Shown here piece by piece: positions 43,072-53,523 of a stretch of DNA of 62,602 nucleotides. A program made the position numbers and the translations under genes. The notes beneath the pieces are model-generated. The model had not been told where the DNA came from. It did not search any database and saw nothing but the letters and a program-made list of their open reading frames with translations. Source of the DNA: Desulfobotulus pelophilus (lineage in GTDB: Bacteria > Desulfobacterota > Desulfobacteria > Desulfobacterales > ASO4-4); NCBI RefSeq assembly GCF_026155325.1, contig NZ_JAPFPW010000017.1, positions 1 through 62,602 on the forward strand. The letters are read 5' to 3'. The stretch's first letter is position 1. Each line of letters opens with the position of its first letter.

Positions 43072-43665
43072 TCAGGGCAGTTTTTTTACGGAAAGAATCT
43101 TTATGGCTTCTCTGGGTACATTCTGGTGTCCTTTTGAAAGACCTGTGGTCACCCGTTCTATTCTGCTCAGCACATCCATGCCCTCCACTACCCGACCGAA
43201 TACGCAGTATCCGAAGCCCTGGGCGGTGGAAGCCTTGTAGTTGAGAAATTCGTTATCCACCGTATTGATGAAGAACTGGCTGGTGGCGGAATGGGGAGCA
43301 TTGGTACGGGCCATGGCAATGGTCCCTTTCTGGTTTTTTAATCCGTTGGCCGCTTCATTGGCAATGGGGTCTTGTGTGGGTTTTTGCTGCATATTTTCTG
43401 TGAATCCGCCGCCCTGTACCATAAAGCCGTGGATTACCCGGTGAAAAATGGTGCCGTTATAAAAACCCGTGGATGCATAGGAAAGAAAGTTCTGTACGGT
43501 TTCCGGGGCTTTGTCAGGATACAGTTCAAGAATCATGGTACCCATGCTGGTTTCCATGGCAATGCGGACGGTTTCAGGTTGGGACGCCGCCGCTGTTTTT
43601 TCGGCAAAGGCCGGAGAGGCCGTAATAAAGGCAAGGCAGATGGCAAGGGTGAGAATGCGCCGCAT
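43072..43665 (-). CDS. periplasmic cyclophilin-type peptidyl-prolyl isomerase
   Basis: 197 residues with signal peptide MRRILTLAICLAFITASPAFA. The catalytic core has FHRVIHGFMVQGGGF (Arg of the active site) and MARTNAPHSATSQFFIN, as in PpiA/PpiB. It speeds proline isomerisation in exported proteins. AAGGAGA precedes the start by 7 nt. It follows tamB at a distance of 23 nt, so it may belong to an outer-membrane biogenesis operon with tamA and tamB. Confidence 0.93.
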   Translation of the reverse strand: MRRILTLAICLAFITASPAFAEKTAAASQPETVRIAMETSMGTMILELYPDKAPETVQNFLSYASTGFYNGTIFHRVIHGFMVQGGGFTENMQQKPTQDPIANEAANGLKNQKGTIAMARTNAPHSATSQFFINTVDNEFLNYKASTAQGFGYCVFGRVVEGMDVLSRIERVTTGLSKGHQNVPREAIKILSVKKLP

Positions 43666-43688
43666 GTGAGAATCTCCTTATTGATCTT

Positions 43689-46600
43689 TTAATAGTCTTT
43701 TTTCCAGAAAAGTCCCATGCCGCCACCCTTGGGGCCAATTTTACTTTCAAGGGTGATGCGGCGGGATAGTTCCACATCCGCGGAAACAAGGTCATCGTTG
43801 GTTCTCAGATCTTTTTCAACGCGCAGGTATACCTTTTCGTGTACATATTTACCGGCACGAAGGCGGATGTCGTCATTGTCATCGCCATCGGAAACGATGT
43901 TGAGATCATCCAGTCCGAAGAAGCTCCGGGCCGTGTCCATGGCACCGGGACCACCACCATAGCCTGCCAGTTCCCTTGCGGCAAGGGCAAGTTGAGCTGC
44001 CTGTATGGGCGTTATGGTTGCCAGAGACCGGCCGAAGAGCATCTGGGCCAGTACTTCGTCCTGGGGAAGGGCAGGTTCTGAGGAAAGGGTGAAATCCAGC
44101 TGAGGGGGCTGGCCTTCCACGCGGAGAATGGAAACAACTTCCCGGCCTTCCTGTCTGGCTTCAAAGGAGACAAAGGGGCTGGGCGGCTGGCTTCCGTCCA
44201 GCATAATGGTTCCCTGAGAAAGGGTGAGCCGTTTTCCCAGAAAGTCCAGTCGGCCCCGGATGAGCCGTATATCGCCCCGAACCACCGGATCCTTTGCCTG
44301 GCCCGTGATATCCAGGTTGCCTCCCCATTCGGAGTCAAGGCCCCGCCCCCGTACAAAAATGCGGGAAGGAAAATGCAGCTGGAGGTTCAGGCGGGTATCC
44401 ATGGGTGGCCTTGTCCGCGGGGGAGGCTCATCCTCTTCCCCCGGACCGTGGATTTCTACCACGGTAAGTTCGGCTATATCCGGCCCGCCGAATTCTTTAA
44501 GAAAGATCTCCACGCGTTCGAAGCGGATGTCTCCCGTTACTTCCTGCTGCAGGTGCGTACCCTGTATGTTCAGGGAGCCTTGGGCAATGGCAGCCATAAG
44601 CGATGGGTTATCCACAACCCGGAAGCGTTCTGTGTTCAGGGACAGCTGAAAGGGGAAATTATTGTTACTTGAAAGGCTAATCTCTCCCGTTCCCTGGGCG
44701 AGTCCCCGGAAGCCGTCACTGGCGGTAAAGCTGTCCAGCCGGATGGCTCCGCCCGTCATGGAGACGGAGGCCGCCATATCCCGGATCAGCAGCCCCTGTT
44801 CCAGATGTTGATACACTCCGTCTTCCAGCGTCAGGGTTCCTGATGGCCGGGGAGCATGGAGAGGACCTTCTATTTGAAGGTTCAGAAGGGCTTTGCCTTC
44901 AAGAAGCTGATGATCCGGCATGAAGAGAAAACCCAGACGTGCAAGGTCCAGCTCTCCTCGGATGGCCGCCTGAACCGGGGTGTCCTGAGGAAGGAGGAAC
45001 CGGAAGGGAGCAAGGGAAAGCTTCACGGGAAGGCTGCCTTTTCCTGTGAGAATAGGTTTGTTCCCGTGCATTTCCCTGGCGTGAATGGCAATGGAAAAAA
45101 CCTGATGGTGGAATGTAGCATCGGTTTTCACTTCCATTTCAGGCAGGGCCTGCTCATGGGAGGTTCGGGTTGAAAGCTGACTGGCTGTAAGGGAAACGTG
45201 CCCTTCCGGGTTGGAAGGAGAGCCACTTAGGCTCATGCGGGCATCGACCGTTCCCTTGGCGGCAGGCAGCAAAAGAGAGATGGGCAGTTTCTGGAGCTGG
45301 CTTGTCAGCTCAATTCTTTCAGGGCTCCATATGCCTTTTGCCTGCAGTTCTCCCTTGTCCAGAGCAAGGTTCAGGGAGCGGAGAGTGAAGGTATCCCCTT
45401 TCTGGTGGAGTTCTATGGGAGACAGGGCGGACAGGGTGTGTCCGTCCAGCTGTGCATAGAGGCTGTGGAGGGTGAAAGATCGTTTCTGTTTTTCTTCATT
45501 GTACAGGGCTTCAAAATCCAGATAAAAGGGCAGATCATTTTGTTTTCCCTGACTTTCAAAGAAAAGGGAAAGGTCCTTCAGCGATCCCCGGGCCGAAGCC
45601 CTTGTATGTTCCAGTAAACTGGTTCCGGAAGCCAGGTTGTCTGCCAGCAGAGTGGCATCCAGGGTCGCTTGCCCGGTGAGGTCATGGGCCGTTCCTTCAA
45701 AAAGAAGATGACCCAGACTGGCAACGTCCGTTTTCCAGTGGTTCATGCTGAGAAGAAGGGTGGCATCCTGCTGCCCCTGATGGGACAGAAGACGCAGATC
45801 CAGAGTTGCCGTACCTGCGGCATTCAGACCGGCGAGGCTGGCCAGGGGAGCGGCATCGCTGATATGGGCTTTGATGTCTGCAAGCACATCCATGGTGGAC
45901 AGATGGATTCCTGCATTACCCGCTACATCGGCGCCGGGGAGGCGGAAGGTAATTTCATTCAGCATCAGCTCGCCGTTATCACGGAAAAAGGCGATGTCGG
46001 CTGAAAAGGGAAGTTTTTCCGGCCCGCCGGAAAGGGTGAGGTTGCCTGTGGGCCTTCGGGGAATGTCTGTGATCGCAAGATCAAGGGAAAAGGGCATGGG
46101 GCTTGTGGGCAGGGTCAAGGTGGTGCTGGTAAGGGTGGCGGAAAGGGAAAGCTCGTCCAGCCTGCCCTGCAGGGTTGCGCCAAGATTCAGTGCACCGCTG
46201 ACGCCTTTATCCGGCAAAAGATCGGCGGTTTCATGGAGAAGCATGTCTCCCCGGCTTTCCATGTGGCGGCTCATGGGGAAAAGATTCATGTGACCGCTTA
46301 ATTCGGCAAGGGCGGTGGTAAGCCGGGCTCCCCGTATGTGAATTCCCAGTTCACTCCCTTCGGTATGGCGGTAGCCGAGTTCCAGTTCGCCCGTAAGGTT
46401 TGCCCGCTCGCCCGCAAGGATGTCCAGGGGAGCGGGCAGGCCTGTCATTTCCGTGAGGCTGGTTTCTATGTCAAAATGAAGATCCAGAGGGTAGAAAACG
46501 CCCTGCATGTGGGTTGTCAGGGTCCCCGCAGCACCAAGGTCTGCCATACCGTAGGGAGCAATCCAGGGGGTAAGCTGGTTGAGATTCAGACGAGCGGAAA

Positions 46601-48083
46601 AATTGTTGCGGAGATTTTTGGTGTTCATGCTGCCATGGCCCTGAAAGGCAAGTCCTTCTCCTGTAATGGAGAGATCATTGACCAGAAGGTCTCCGGAAGA
46701 AAGGGCATAGTGGAGGTCGAAATCCGCTTCCAGACGGTCGGGCAGGGGAGCGTATACATACAGAAAGTCCTTGCCCGTAATGCGTCCGCTGGCAACAAGG
46801 TCTGGCAGGCCTTTTTTGTTTTCTCTGAGAGAAAGTTCTCCTTTGAGAGAGAGATCTGAAAAGGAAATACCTACAACATCCGGATTTGTCAGTTGAAGCT
46901 CCAGCCGGGTATGGGGAGAGGTGAAGGAGCCGGAGACATTGGCATGCAGGGTGACTTCCGAACCGGGGTTGACATGGATCCACCGGGCTATGGTTTCCGT
47001 ATCCCGGAGATGAACGGACAGGTCCGTATCCATTTCCTGCTTAGTCGGGTGGAGGTGGCCTTTGGCCCGGATGTCCAGGGCCTTGTTACCAAGGGCAAGA
47101 TCGGAGATGAAAATATCCCCGGATTGTTCTCTGGAAAGGGCCGTTGCAAAATGACCCGATGCCATATGGCCTGCAAGGGGGGCGGGAAGGAGGTTTTCAT
47201 CCAGCTCCCATCGGCCGTCCAGAAGAAGGGTGGGAAGATCTTCCCATGAAAGGTGAATGCTTGTTTGGATTTTGTTTCTGTCTCCTGCCTGCACATGAAG
47301 ATCTCCGGACCAGGCACCGCTGAGGGCTTCTCCCCCGAGGCTTGCGGACAGCGGCATTTTTTCCGCCAGTCCCAGCATCAGAGCCAGAGCGCCGCTGCTC
47401 TCTTCCAGCTGCAGGTTCATATTGAGAAGTCGGGTTGCCGGAAAATATCCGGCGTCCAGCTGCAGGGTACCGGGAGGCCCTTCGAATACTCTGGCATGCA
47501 GTCCTGCCTGCCAGGTGGTATCATCGGCACCGAGAAAGGCTTCCACCCGAAAGCGGATATCTTCTCCTGCCACAGTATCTGCCAGATAGACCTCTTCCAG
47601 CAGCAGCTGATCCAGCAGAATGGCCGGGAGGTTCGGGGGAAAGGCCTTTTCCTTTCCGGGTTTTTCGGCAGGTGCTTTTCCGGGTGGCAGTCCGGGCAGG
47701 CGGTAGAGGCCCAGATAGCGGCTGTGAATTTCTGTGATGTGGATGCGTCCGGAAAGAAGATCGGCTGGGGAAAGGACCAATCGCAGGTCTTTTCCCTCAA
47801 AGAAGGTTCCCTCGGGGTCTGAAAGACGGAGCCCGCTTATGCCAATGGCAAAGGGAAGGGCACCGTGCAGGCCCTGAATATGCACACGGAGGCCTTCTTC
47901 CGAATGGAGCAGGCGGTTGATGCCGGATTCCAGCAATTTATGGCCCGTATGGGTTCGCAGGAGAACAAGGCTTGCCGTGGAAAGGGTGAAGATCAGGCCA
48001 AGGAATATCCATAACAGGATAAGAAACAGCCCTCTGATTCGGCGGGATTGCGGAGTGGCTTGTGGTGCGGTTTCCCCGGTCAT
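43689..48083 (-). CDS. tamB: translocation and assembly module protein TamB
   Basis: 1464 residues. N-terminal signal anchor (about 17-42), a very long region of beta-strand repeats typical of AsmA-like/TamB lipid-transfer bridges, and the C-terminal TamB domain (DUF490) at about 1080-1464. It ends in GLFWKKDY with an aromatic terminus. It spans the periplasm and works with TamA in outer-membrane protein or phospholipid delivery. AGGAAA lies 8 nt before the start. It is downstream of tamA on the same strand, as usual. Confidence 0.93.
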   Translation of the reverse strand: MTGETAPQATPQSRRIRGLFLILLWIFLGLIFTLSTASLVLLRTHTGHKLLESGINRLLHSEEGLRVHIQGLHGALPFAIGISGLRLSDPEGTFFEGKDLRLVLSPADLLSGRIHITEIHSRYLGLYRLPGLPPGKAPAEKPGKEKAFPPNLPAILLDQLLLEEVYLADTVAGEDIRFRVEAFLGADDTTWQAGLHARVFEGPPGTLQLDAGYFPATRLLNMNLQLEESSGALALMLGLAEKMPLSASLGGEALSGAWSGDLHVQAGDRNKIQTSIHLSWEDLPTLLLDGRWELDENLLPAPLAGHMASGHFATALSREQSGDIFISDLALGNKALDIRAKGHLHPTKQEMDTDLSVHLRDTETIARWIHVNPGSEVTLHANVSGSFTSPHTRLELQLTNPDVVGISFSDLSLKGELSLRENKKGLPDLVASGRITGKDFLYVYAPLPDRLEADFDLHYALSSGDLLVNDLSITGEGLAFQGHGSMNTKNLRNNFSARLNLNQLTPWIAPYGMADLGAAGTLTTHMQGVFYPLDLHFDIETSLTEMTGLPAPLDILAGERANLTGELELGYRHTEGSELGIHIRGARLTTALAELSGHMNLFPMSRHMESRGDMLLHETADLLPDKGVSGALNLGATLQGRLDELSLSATLTSTTLTLPTSPMPFSLDLAITDIPRRPTGNLTLSGGPEKLPFSADIAFFRDNGELMLNEITFRLPGADVAGNAGIHLSTMDVLADIKAHISDAAPLASLAGLNAAGTATLDLRLLSHQGQQDATLLLSMNHWKTDVASLGHLLFEGTAHDLTGQATLDATLLADNLASGTSLLEHTRASARGSLKDLSLFFESQGKQNDLPFYLDFEALYNEEKQKRSFTLHSLYAQLDGHTLSALSPIELHQKGDTFTLRSLNLALDKGELQAKGIWSPERIELTSQLQKLPISLLLPAAKGTVDARMSLSGSPSNPEGHVSLTASQLSTRTSHEQALPEMEVKTDATFHHQVFSIAIHAREMHGNKPILTGKGSLPVKLSLAPFRFLLPQDTPVQAAIRGELDLARLGFLFMPDHQLLEGKALLNLQIEGPLHAPRPSGTLTLEDGVYQHLEQGLLIRDMAASVSMTGGAIRLDSFTASDGFRGLAQGTGEISLSSNNNFPFQLSLNTERFRVVDNPSLMAAIAQGSLNIQGTHLQQEVTGDIRFERVEIFLKEFGGPDIAELTVVEIHGPGEEDEPPPRTRPPMDTRLNLQLHFPSRIFVRGRGLDSEWGGNLDITGQAKDPVVRGDIRLIRGRLDFLGKRLTLSQGTIMLDGSQPPSPFVSFEARQEGREVVSILRVEGQPPQLDFTLSSEPALPQDEVLAQMLFGRSLATITPIQAAQLALAARELAGYGGGPGAMDTARSFFGLDDLNIVSDGDDNDDIRLRAGKYVHEKVYLRVEKDLRTNDDLVSADVELSRRITLESKIGPKGGGMGLFWKKDY

Positions 48084-48141
48084 TGTGGGTTTCCTACGGT
48101 TGCTTTCAGGGTGAGGGTTGCATGTGTTGCGGGCCGGAAGG

Positions 48142-49938
48142 CTAAAAGGCCTGGCCTATACTGATGTAAAGCTGGAATGCGTCATCATTGGGTCGGGAGT
48201 TCAGTGGAAAGGCCACATCCAGACGGAAAGGCGCAAAATCCGTATAATAGCGCAGGCCCAGCCCTGCTCCCCAGTGGAACTCATCTTCCAGCTGAAGCTG
48301 AGACTGGGTGAAAACCTGGCCGCCATCCAGAAAAGCCACCAGACCCAGATTGTTTTTCATGCGCCAGCGAAGTTCCAGCCCTGTTTCCACCATGCTTCTG
48401 CCGCCCACCACTTCGCCCTTTTCTTCCGGGCCGATGGACTGGTAGGCATAGCCGCGGATGGAGCCGCCACCGCCTCCGTAAAAGCGTTCATCCGCAGGGA
48501 TATTGAGGTTGGATTCACCAATGATGGAGCCCACACCCCCCCTTGCGGAAAGAACCAGCCGGTCTTCCCCGATGAGGGGGAGATGGCCCGAGAGAGAGCC
48601 GTACAGTTTGTAGAACCACAGACCCGTATCCAGAGAATCCCAGAAAGGCTCCCCCTTGATCTGCATGCGGAAACCGCGGGTGGGATTGAGTACGTCATTG
48701 CGTTTGTCCCATGTCAGTTCATGGGGAAAGGAGAGGAGGCCGTAAGTCTGGGTCTCCTGCAGCTGGGTGATACTGCTGACCCGGTACTGAACCCCAATGC
48801 CACCGGACCATGAATGGTTGAGCTGACGGAACAGCTTGGCTCCCACGGCACCTTCTTCACTTTCATAAGCCTCGCTTTCCTCCTGGCCTGCCCATCCTGT
48901 GAGGGTAAGAGACTGACGTTTATCCAGAAAATCCGGAATGCGGTATTCCGATGATATGCGCTGCTGTTTTTCCGCCACGGTGAGACCCGTGGAAAGGCGT
49001 TCGCCCATCCCCCTGAGGTTGCGGTGTTCCCATTCCAGCTTGGTACCGGCTCCGGTGTCTGTTTCATAAAAGAGACCGGTTCGTATGGTTCGGGGGCTTC
49101 GTTCCAGAAGGGAGACATGAACGGGCAGGCTGAGGTCTTCATTGGGTTCTGCCGGGTGCTCAATATCCACAATGGCAAAGAGTCCGTCCTGCATGAGCTG
49201 GCTTCGCAGCCGGTTCAGGCGGGAGGCCTGAAACAGCTCTCCCTTTCTCCATGGAATACGGTTTTCCACATAAAGGGAATGGACCCGTTCGTTGCCCTCT
49301 ATGATGGTGTCACCAAAAAAAGCCTGGGGTTCGGCAGCATAGGTATAGTGAAGATTCACTGTTCGCTCGGCGTGGTTGACAAGGGTTCTCTGCAGATCTG
49401 AACGCGGGGAGGGATAGCCTCGCTCCCTGAAAAATGATTTCAGGTGTTCTTTTGCCTGCAGAATTTCCGGAGCCCGTGCCCGGGTACCGGGAGTGAGGCG
49501 GAGATCGGATGCCACGGGCAGGGCATGCAGGGGAATCTGGGTATCTTCGGTGGTGATGATAATGTCATTGATCATGTAGGCAGGCCCTGTATCCACATAA
49601 AAAATAACTTCCGGCAGACTGCGTTCCAGATTCACTTCCCTTGTGATACGGCTGTTGTAAAAACCTTCGGAGCGCAAGGCCCGGGTCATGTCGGGTATAT
49701 CATTGGCCGCCCGTCTGCGCAGCATTTCTGTTGTGGGGACCGGGCGGTCTTTCATGGAAAAGGTGTCGGAGACGGCTTCCAGAATATTCCGGATTTCCGG
49801 AGGAACGTCTCCCTGAATGCTTACCCTGTAGGCATCCTGATACAGAAAGGGCAGCAGGTTGGCCGCTGCGGAAAAGGGCAGGAGAACCATAAGAATGAGA
49901 ACCTGGATTGTTCTGACAGAAAAGACAGAAGCATTCAT
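48142..49938 (-). CDS. tamA: TamA, Omp85-family outer-membrane assembly factor
   Basis: 598 residues with a signal peptide (about 1-28 from the start at 49938), three POTRA-like domains to about residue 270, then a 16-strand Omp85 barrel. The barrel has the lid-lock-like motif GGGGSIRGYAYQS and ends in Phe (ISIGQAF). The start at 49938 has AGGA 6 nt upstream; the open frame to 50004 overlaps the helicase end. It lies 58 bp before tamB, and the two form the TAM complex. Confidence 0.93.
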   Translation of the reverse strand: MNASVFSVRTIQVLILMVLLPFSAAANLLPFLYQDAYRVSIQGDVPPEIRNILEAVSDTFSMKDRPVPTTEMLRRRAANDIPDMTRALRSEGFYNSRITREVNLERSLPEVIFYVDTGPAYMINDIIITTEDTQIPLHALPVASDLRLTPGTRARAPEILQAKEHLKSFFRERGYPSPRSDLQRTLVNHAERTVNLHYTYAAEPQAFFGDTIIEGNERVHSLYVENRIPWRKGELFQASRLNRLRSQLMQDGLFAIVDIEHPAEPNEDLSLPVHVSLLERSPRTIRTGLFYETDTGAGTKLEWEHRNLRGMGERLSTGLTVAEKQQRISSEYRIPDFLDKRQSLTLTGWAGQEESEAYESEEGAVGAKLFRQLNHSWSGGIGVQYRVSSITQLQETQTYGLLSFPHELTWDKRNDVLNPTRGFRMQIKGEPFWDSLDTGLWFYKLYGSLSGHLPLIGEDRLVLSARGGVGSIIGESNLNIPADERFYGGGGGSIRGYAYQSIGPEEKGEVVGGRSMVETGLELRWRMKNNLGLVAFLDGGQVFTQSQLQLEDEFHWGAGLGLRYYTDFAPFRLDVAFPLNSRPNDDAFQLYISIGQAF

Positions 49939-49987
49939 GACTGTCCTGAAAAGGTGGCGTACGGTTTCGCCCTGTTTTTTTTGGGGT

Positions 49988-52147
49988 CTACAGGGTGTAG
50001 GCATCCGTAACGGGTTCCCGGAGTATGGCGTTGACAGCGGCTATGGCATTCTTGGAAACACCGGGAAAAACATGGGCAAGATTACCCACATGGCGGAGAT
50101 TTTCCGCCGTGCGCATCAGGAGACGAACCAGATCCCCTTCGGCAAGGGGGCTGTTTTTATGCACTTCTTCCCAGCTTATTCCCGATGTCCAGTGGTACAC
50201 GGTAACCGCAGGCGTAAGGTAAAGCGGAAAAACAGGAAACCCCTTTGCCACCATTTCCTTGGCAAAGGGTTGCAGCTGCTTGCGCAGGTGGAGAAAGGCC
50301 TTGAGCAGTTTTTCAGGAATAAGGTGCTCCGGAATTTCCTGATCATCCGCTTCCCGTTCATTGACAAAACAGGCCATGAGAGCGGCCATGACAGCGGGCT
50401 CCTTTTCGGGAAAGAGCCTGCGCCGGAATCCTTCGGCCACAAGAACGGGCTGGTCGATGCGCAGCTGGGCGGCCCAGAGACCGTCATCGCTGAGGCGGTC
50501 ATCGTTGTTTACAAAGCCCTTTTCCTTGAGAAAGCGTAAATGACGGTTGAAATCGGCAAAGAGCAGTTCCGCTGCTCCGGCACTGGCCTTTCGGGAACTT
50601 TTACCCGTAAGCCTGTGGGCAATGCGGAAGGCGGCAAAGCTTCGGTTCATGATAGCTTTTACCATGGCAGGGGTGTGGGATAAAAGAAGATTCAGTGCCA
50701 TGGAAAAATCGATGCGGATCTGGCTTTCCACTTCCGTGGGCGGCGCATTGATCATGCGGCCGAAATGGCGCAGGTCCATGAATTTTCCCGGAAGAGCCAC
50801 GGCAAAACCGATTCGGTCCTTGCCCCTGCGTCCGGCTCTGCCTGTCATCTGATGAAATTCCGTGGAGGAAAGGGGCATGAATTCCGTGCCGTTGAAGCGG
50901 TCTGAGTTAGCCACAAGAACGGTACGTGCGGGAAAGTTGACCCCGGCAGCAACGGTGGAAGTGGCAAAAACCGCATCCAGCAGTCCTTCGGACATCAGGG
51001 TTTCCACCACCATTTTCCATGCGGGCAGATGGCCTGAATGATGGGCGGCCACTCCCCTTCGTTCAATGTGCATCCGCTGGGGATGGCGGGCTGCATGGGG
51101 CCAGAACCGGGTGAGCTCGTCCATGCGGTTCCGCAGGGCGCTGGCCCGTTCCGGATCCGCCAGAAGGCCTGCTTCATCACAGAGGGTAATGGCCGCGTCA
51201 CAATCTGCCCTTGATTTGAGAAAGAAAATGGCGGGCAGAAGGTTGTAATGACGGAGAACCGCCAGAATATCCGCCATATTGGGCAGTCTGCGGGGCGGGG
51301 CCAGCAGGGGAGGTTTATCGGCGGAAAGATACTGGAGTACTTTTTTGTGCAGCCCTTTTCGGCCAATGTGAAGGCTGGCATCGTATTCTGCCAGAAAGGG
51401 AAAAAGGGTACCGCTGGGATGAAAAAACAGGGGCTGGAGGGGAACGGGTCTGCGTTTGGCCCGTATGATGGTGCAGGTCTGGCTGCGCATGGATTCCAGC
51501 CATCCGGCAATTTCTTCCGCATTCCCGATGGTGGCGGAAAGCAGCAGCAGGGGTACCCTTGGTGGCATATAAATAATGGTTTCTTCCCACACAACACCCC
51601 TGTCGGGGTCTCCCAGATAGTGGGCTTCATCCAGAATAACCAGGTCGCAGCGGATATCCTCGCCCGTATGCATGGCATCATAGAGCTGGTTTCTGAGGAT
51701 TTCCGTGGTGCCGATGATCAGCGGAGCATCTGGATTTTCCTTTCGGTCACCCGTGAGGATTCCCACGTTCTTTTCCCCGAACTGGCGGCAGAAAGCGGTA
51801 TGAATGGCATTGGTGAGCGCTTTCAGGGGAGAGGCATACCAGGCTCTTTTCCCTTCGCTGAATACCTTTTCAATGGCTTTTTCCGCAATATAGGTTTTTC
51901 CGGAACCCGTGGGAGCCATGACCAGGCAATCACCTTTACCCACGGCCTCTATGGCCTTCTCCTGAAAGGGATCGGCTTGGAAGGGTTTGGATTCCGGCAC
52001 CCCTATTTTGGCAAATACGGGTTTGAGCCTGGGGTCTGAGCCGGGCTTCATTGTCCGGCCTGCGGGCGATTTGTCCGCGCTGTGACGTTTTTTGCGGAAG
52101 TGAGGTTTGGCACCGGGTTTTCCGGATGGCTTGTGGGATGAGTTCAT
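49988..52147 (-). CDS. Ski2-like DEAD/DEAH-box helicase
   Basis: 719 residues. Walker A APTGSGKT, DEAH box (VILDEAHYLGD), motif III LLSATIG, and a second RecA domain with AAGVNFPARTVLVAN and motif VI QMTGRAGRRGKDR. The C-terminal part (about 520-719) is helical, as in Ski2/Mtr4-like proteins. The N-terminal about 60 residues are basic and low-complexity. The start at 52147 is the first ATG but lacks a clear ribosome site, so the true start is uncertain. It probably acts on RNA; the substrate is unknown. Gene order helicase-tamA-tamB-cyclophilin is co-directional. Confidence 0.88.
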   Translation of the reverse strand: MNSSHKPSGKPGAKPHFRKKRHSADKSPAGRTMKPGSDPRLKPVFAKIGVPESKPFQADPFQEKAIEAVGKGDCLVMAPTGSGKTYIAEKAIEKVFSEGKRAWYASPLKALTNAIHTAFCRQFGEKNVGILTGDRKENPDAPLIIGTTEILRNQLYDAMHTGEDIRCDLVILDEAHYLGDPDRGVVWEETIIYMPPRVPLLLLSATIGNAEEIAGWLESMRSQTCTIIRAKRRPVPLQPLFFHPSGTLFPFLAEYDASLHIGRKGLHKKVLQYLSADKPPLLAPPRRLPNMADILAVLRHYNLLPAIFFLKSRADCDAAITLCDEAGLLADPERASALRNRMDELTRFWPHAARHPQRMHIERRGVAAHHSGHLPAWKMVVETLMSEGLLDAVFATSTVAAGVNFPARTVLVANSDRFNGTEFMPLSSTEFHQMTGRAGRRGKDRIGFAVALPGKFMDLRHFGRMINAPPTEVESQIRIDFSMALNLLLSHTPAMVKAIMNRSFAAFRIAHRLTGKSSRKASAGAAELLFADFNRHLRFLKEKGFVNNDDRLSDDGLWAAQLRIDQPVLVAEGFRRRLFPEKEPAVMAALMACFVNEREADDQEIPEHLIPEKLLKAFLHLRKQLQPFAKEMVAKGFPVFPLYLTPAVTVYHWTSGISWEEVHKNSPLAEGDLVRLLMRTAENLRHVGNLAHVFPGVSKNAIAAVNAILREPVTDAYTL

Positions 52148-52363
52148 GGGGTTCGCATTCGTTGGGCCGGAAAGCCCGGAAAGGGTATAAGTCTTGAAAA
52201 AGGCACAAAAAACATCATTGGCTATACCATTGAAGTGGCGGCCGGGCAAGGGGTTTACCGGTTTATGTGTTGAAACAGCACGGATTGGTACCGTACGGCC
52301 ATGGAAGAATGCCGGGGTGCAGGGTGTGGGGTGATGCCTTCTGTTCCGGCCGGAATGCGGTTT

Positions 52364-52849
52364 TTAGGAGAGCCGCTTTTCTTCTTTTTTTGCATGAAGC
52401 TTCCACAGAAATCTGGCGATTCCCCAGATGGCCAGAGCCGTTCCCCATCCGATGGCGGAGTTGTAAAAATCCTGCAGGCAGCCGTGTCTGTGGGGAATGA
52501 TGCTCTGGATCCATTCGTCCAGCGCAAAGACTGTGAGGATGGCGGCGAACAGAAAGCCCTGCCCCCACCACGGCCACCGGTGTACCCGGCACAGCCAGAC
52601 CACGGAAAGGGTAAACACCGCCCCGGCCACCCGGTGCAGAATAACGTACCCGCCTACAAAGGCTTCGGCACGCAGGGCCAGCGCCTGATGGTTGGGCATG
52701 TATTTGCTGGTGACCAGAGTGGCTATGACAAGGCAGACCGTAAGGGCAAGAAGATCTGCCATGCGCAGACAAGGGCTCCGGTCGGAGGGCCGGGAAGGAA
52801 CAGGGATGTTGTTACGGGTTCCGTATGGGGAGGGTGGTGCAGGTTTCAT
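52364..52849 (-). CDS. VanZ-like membrane protein
   Basis: 161 residues, four hydrophobic segments. The FALDEWIQSIIPHRHGCLQDFYNSAIG segment matches the VanZ-like consensus (Asp-Glu-x-x-Gln, then Asp and Asn-x-x-Gly). The start is uncertain: 52849 gives a GGAT-type site, 52762 a shorter form and 52930 a longer form. It is separated from the helicase by 216 bp. VanZ-like proteins are often of unknown function in non-resistant bacteria. Confidence 0.65.
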   Translation of the reverse strand: MKPAPPSPYGTRNNIPVPSRPSDRSPCLRMADLLALTVCLVIATLVTSKYMPNHQALALRAEAFVGGYVILHRVAGAVFTLSVVWLCRVHRWPWWGQGFLFAAILTVFALDEWIQSIIPHRHGCLQDFYNSAIGWGTALAIWGIARFLWKLHAKKEEKRLS

Positions 52850-53447
52850 ATCCGTACAGTTCCGGGTCAAGATATCCGGCAACAGCGCCGTGGCGCAGCA
52901 TAGCTTTTTCCCTCCATGAGTTCCAGTCATTTTATGCTGCCAGCGAACTTGTACCCGTTGATGACGTTCTGCTTGGTTTTAAGGAAAGGTGTGTTTGTAT
53001 TTTTTCGTTTTGGTGAAAAAACCCGTTGCCATTTTTGCAGGCGGGGAGTATGGTTTTGAAAAATTCAGATAACTGTTGTGATACACTCGTTTTGTGTAAA
53101 AAAATTAAATTATGTTTTTCGTCGTGCATAGCGGTTGTTTCATAGCGTTGGCGGAGGCGTAAACCTTTCTGCAGGGATTGCTGCTTGGGCTCTATAGCTT
53201 CTTGGTTGTTACTTATCTGTCTGTTGAGATGAGGCAGCATTGCTCCAGCCCTTTATTTTGATTCTTATCGTGGGTTTTGTGATGCAGGATGTTGCGTTAA
53301 GTTTATGATGTTTGCGAAACAGCTTGCGCTAAACAACGCGGGTTTATGTCCTTTCTGTTGCCCTTTGCAATAAGCCATATGAGTATGCCTGTGGGTAATA
53401 TGGCCTGTTTTTGGAGTGTTAGGCAGCGTGGCTTTTCTTCTGTATGG

Positions 53448-53453
53448 TATAAT
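53448..53453 (+). promoter_or_regulatory. extended -10 promoter of the polysaccharide cluster
   Basis: TATAAT preceded by TGG, forming an extended -10 (TGnTATAAT), about 70 nt before rmlB. No good -35 box was seen, which is common for extended -10 promoters. It lies in the AT-rich 674-bp spacer 52850-53523, which has no convincing gene. Confidence 0.55.
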
Positions 53454-53523
53454 GGTTAACAACAATCGGTTTTTATTTTTAATCAGGCTTGTGGTAAGAT
53501 CGCGAAAGACGGTGTTCCATAAC

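Noticed and set aside
52932-53240. 102-codon minus-strand frame in the spacer before rmlB
   Set aside because: No ribosome site or recognisable family; kept only as a possible decayed fragment because of the IEPKQ trace shared with the spacer at 61.2 kb.
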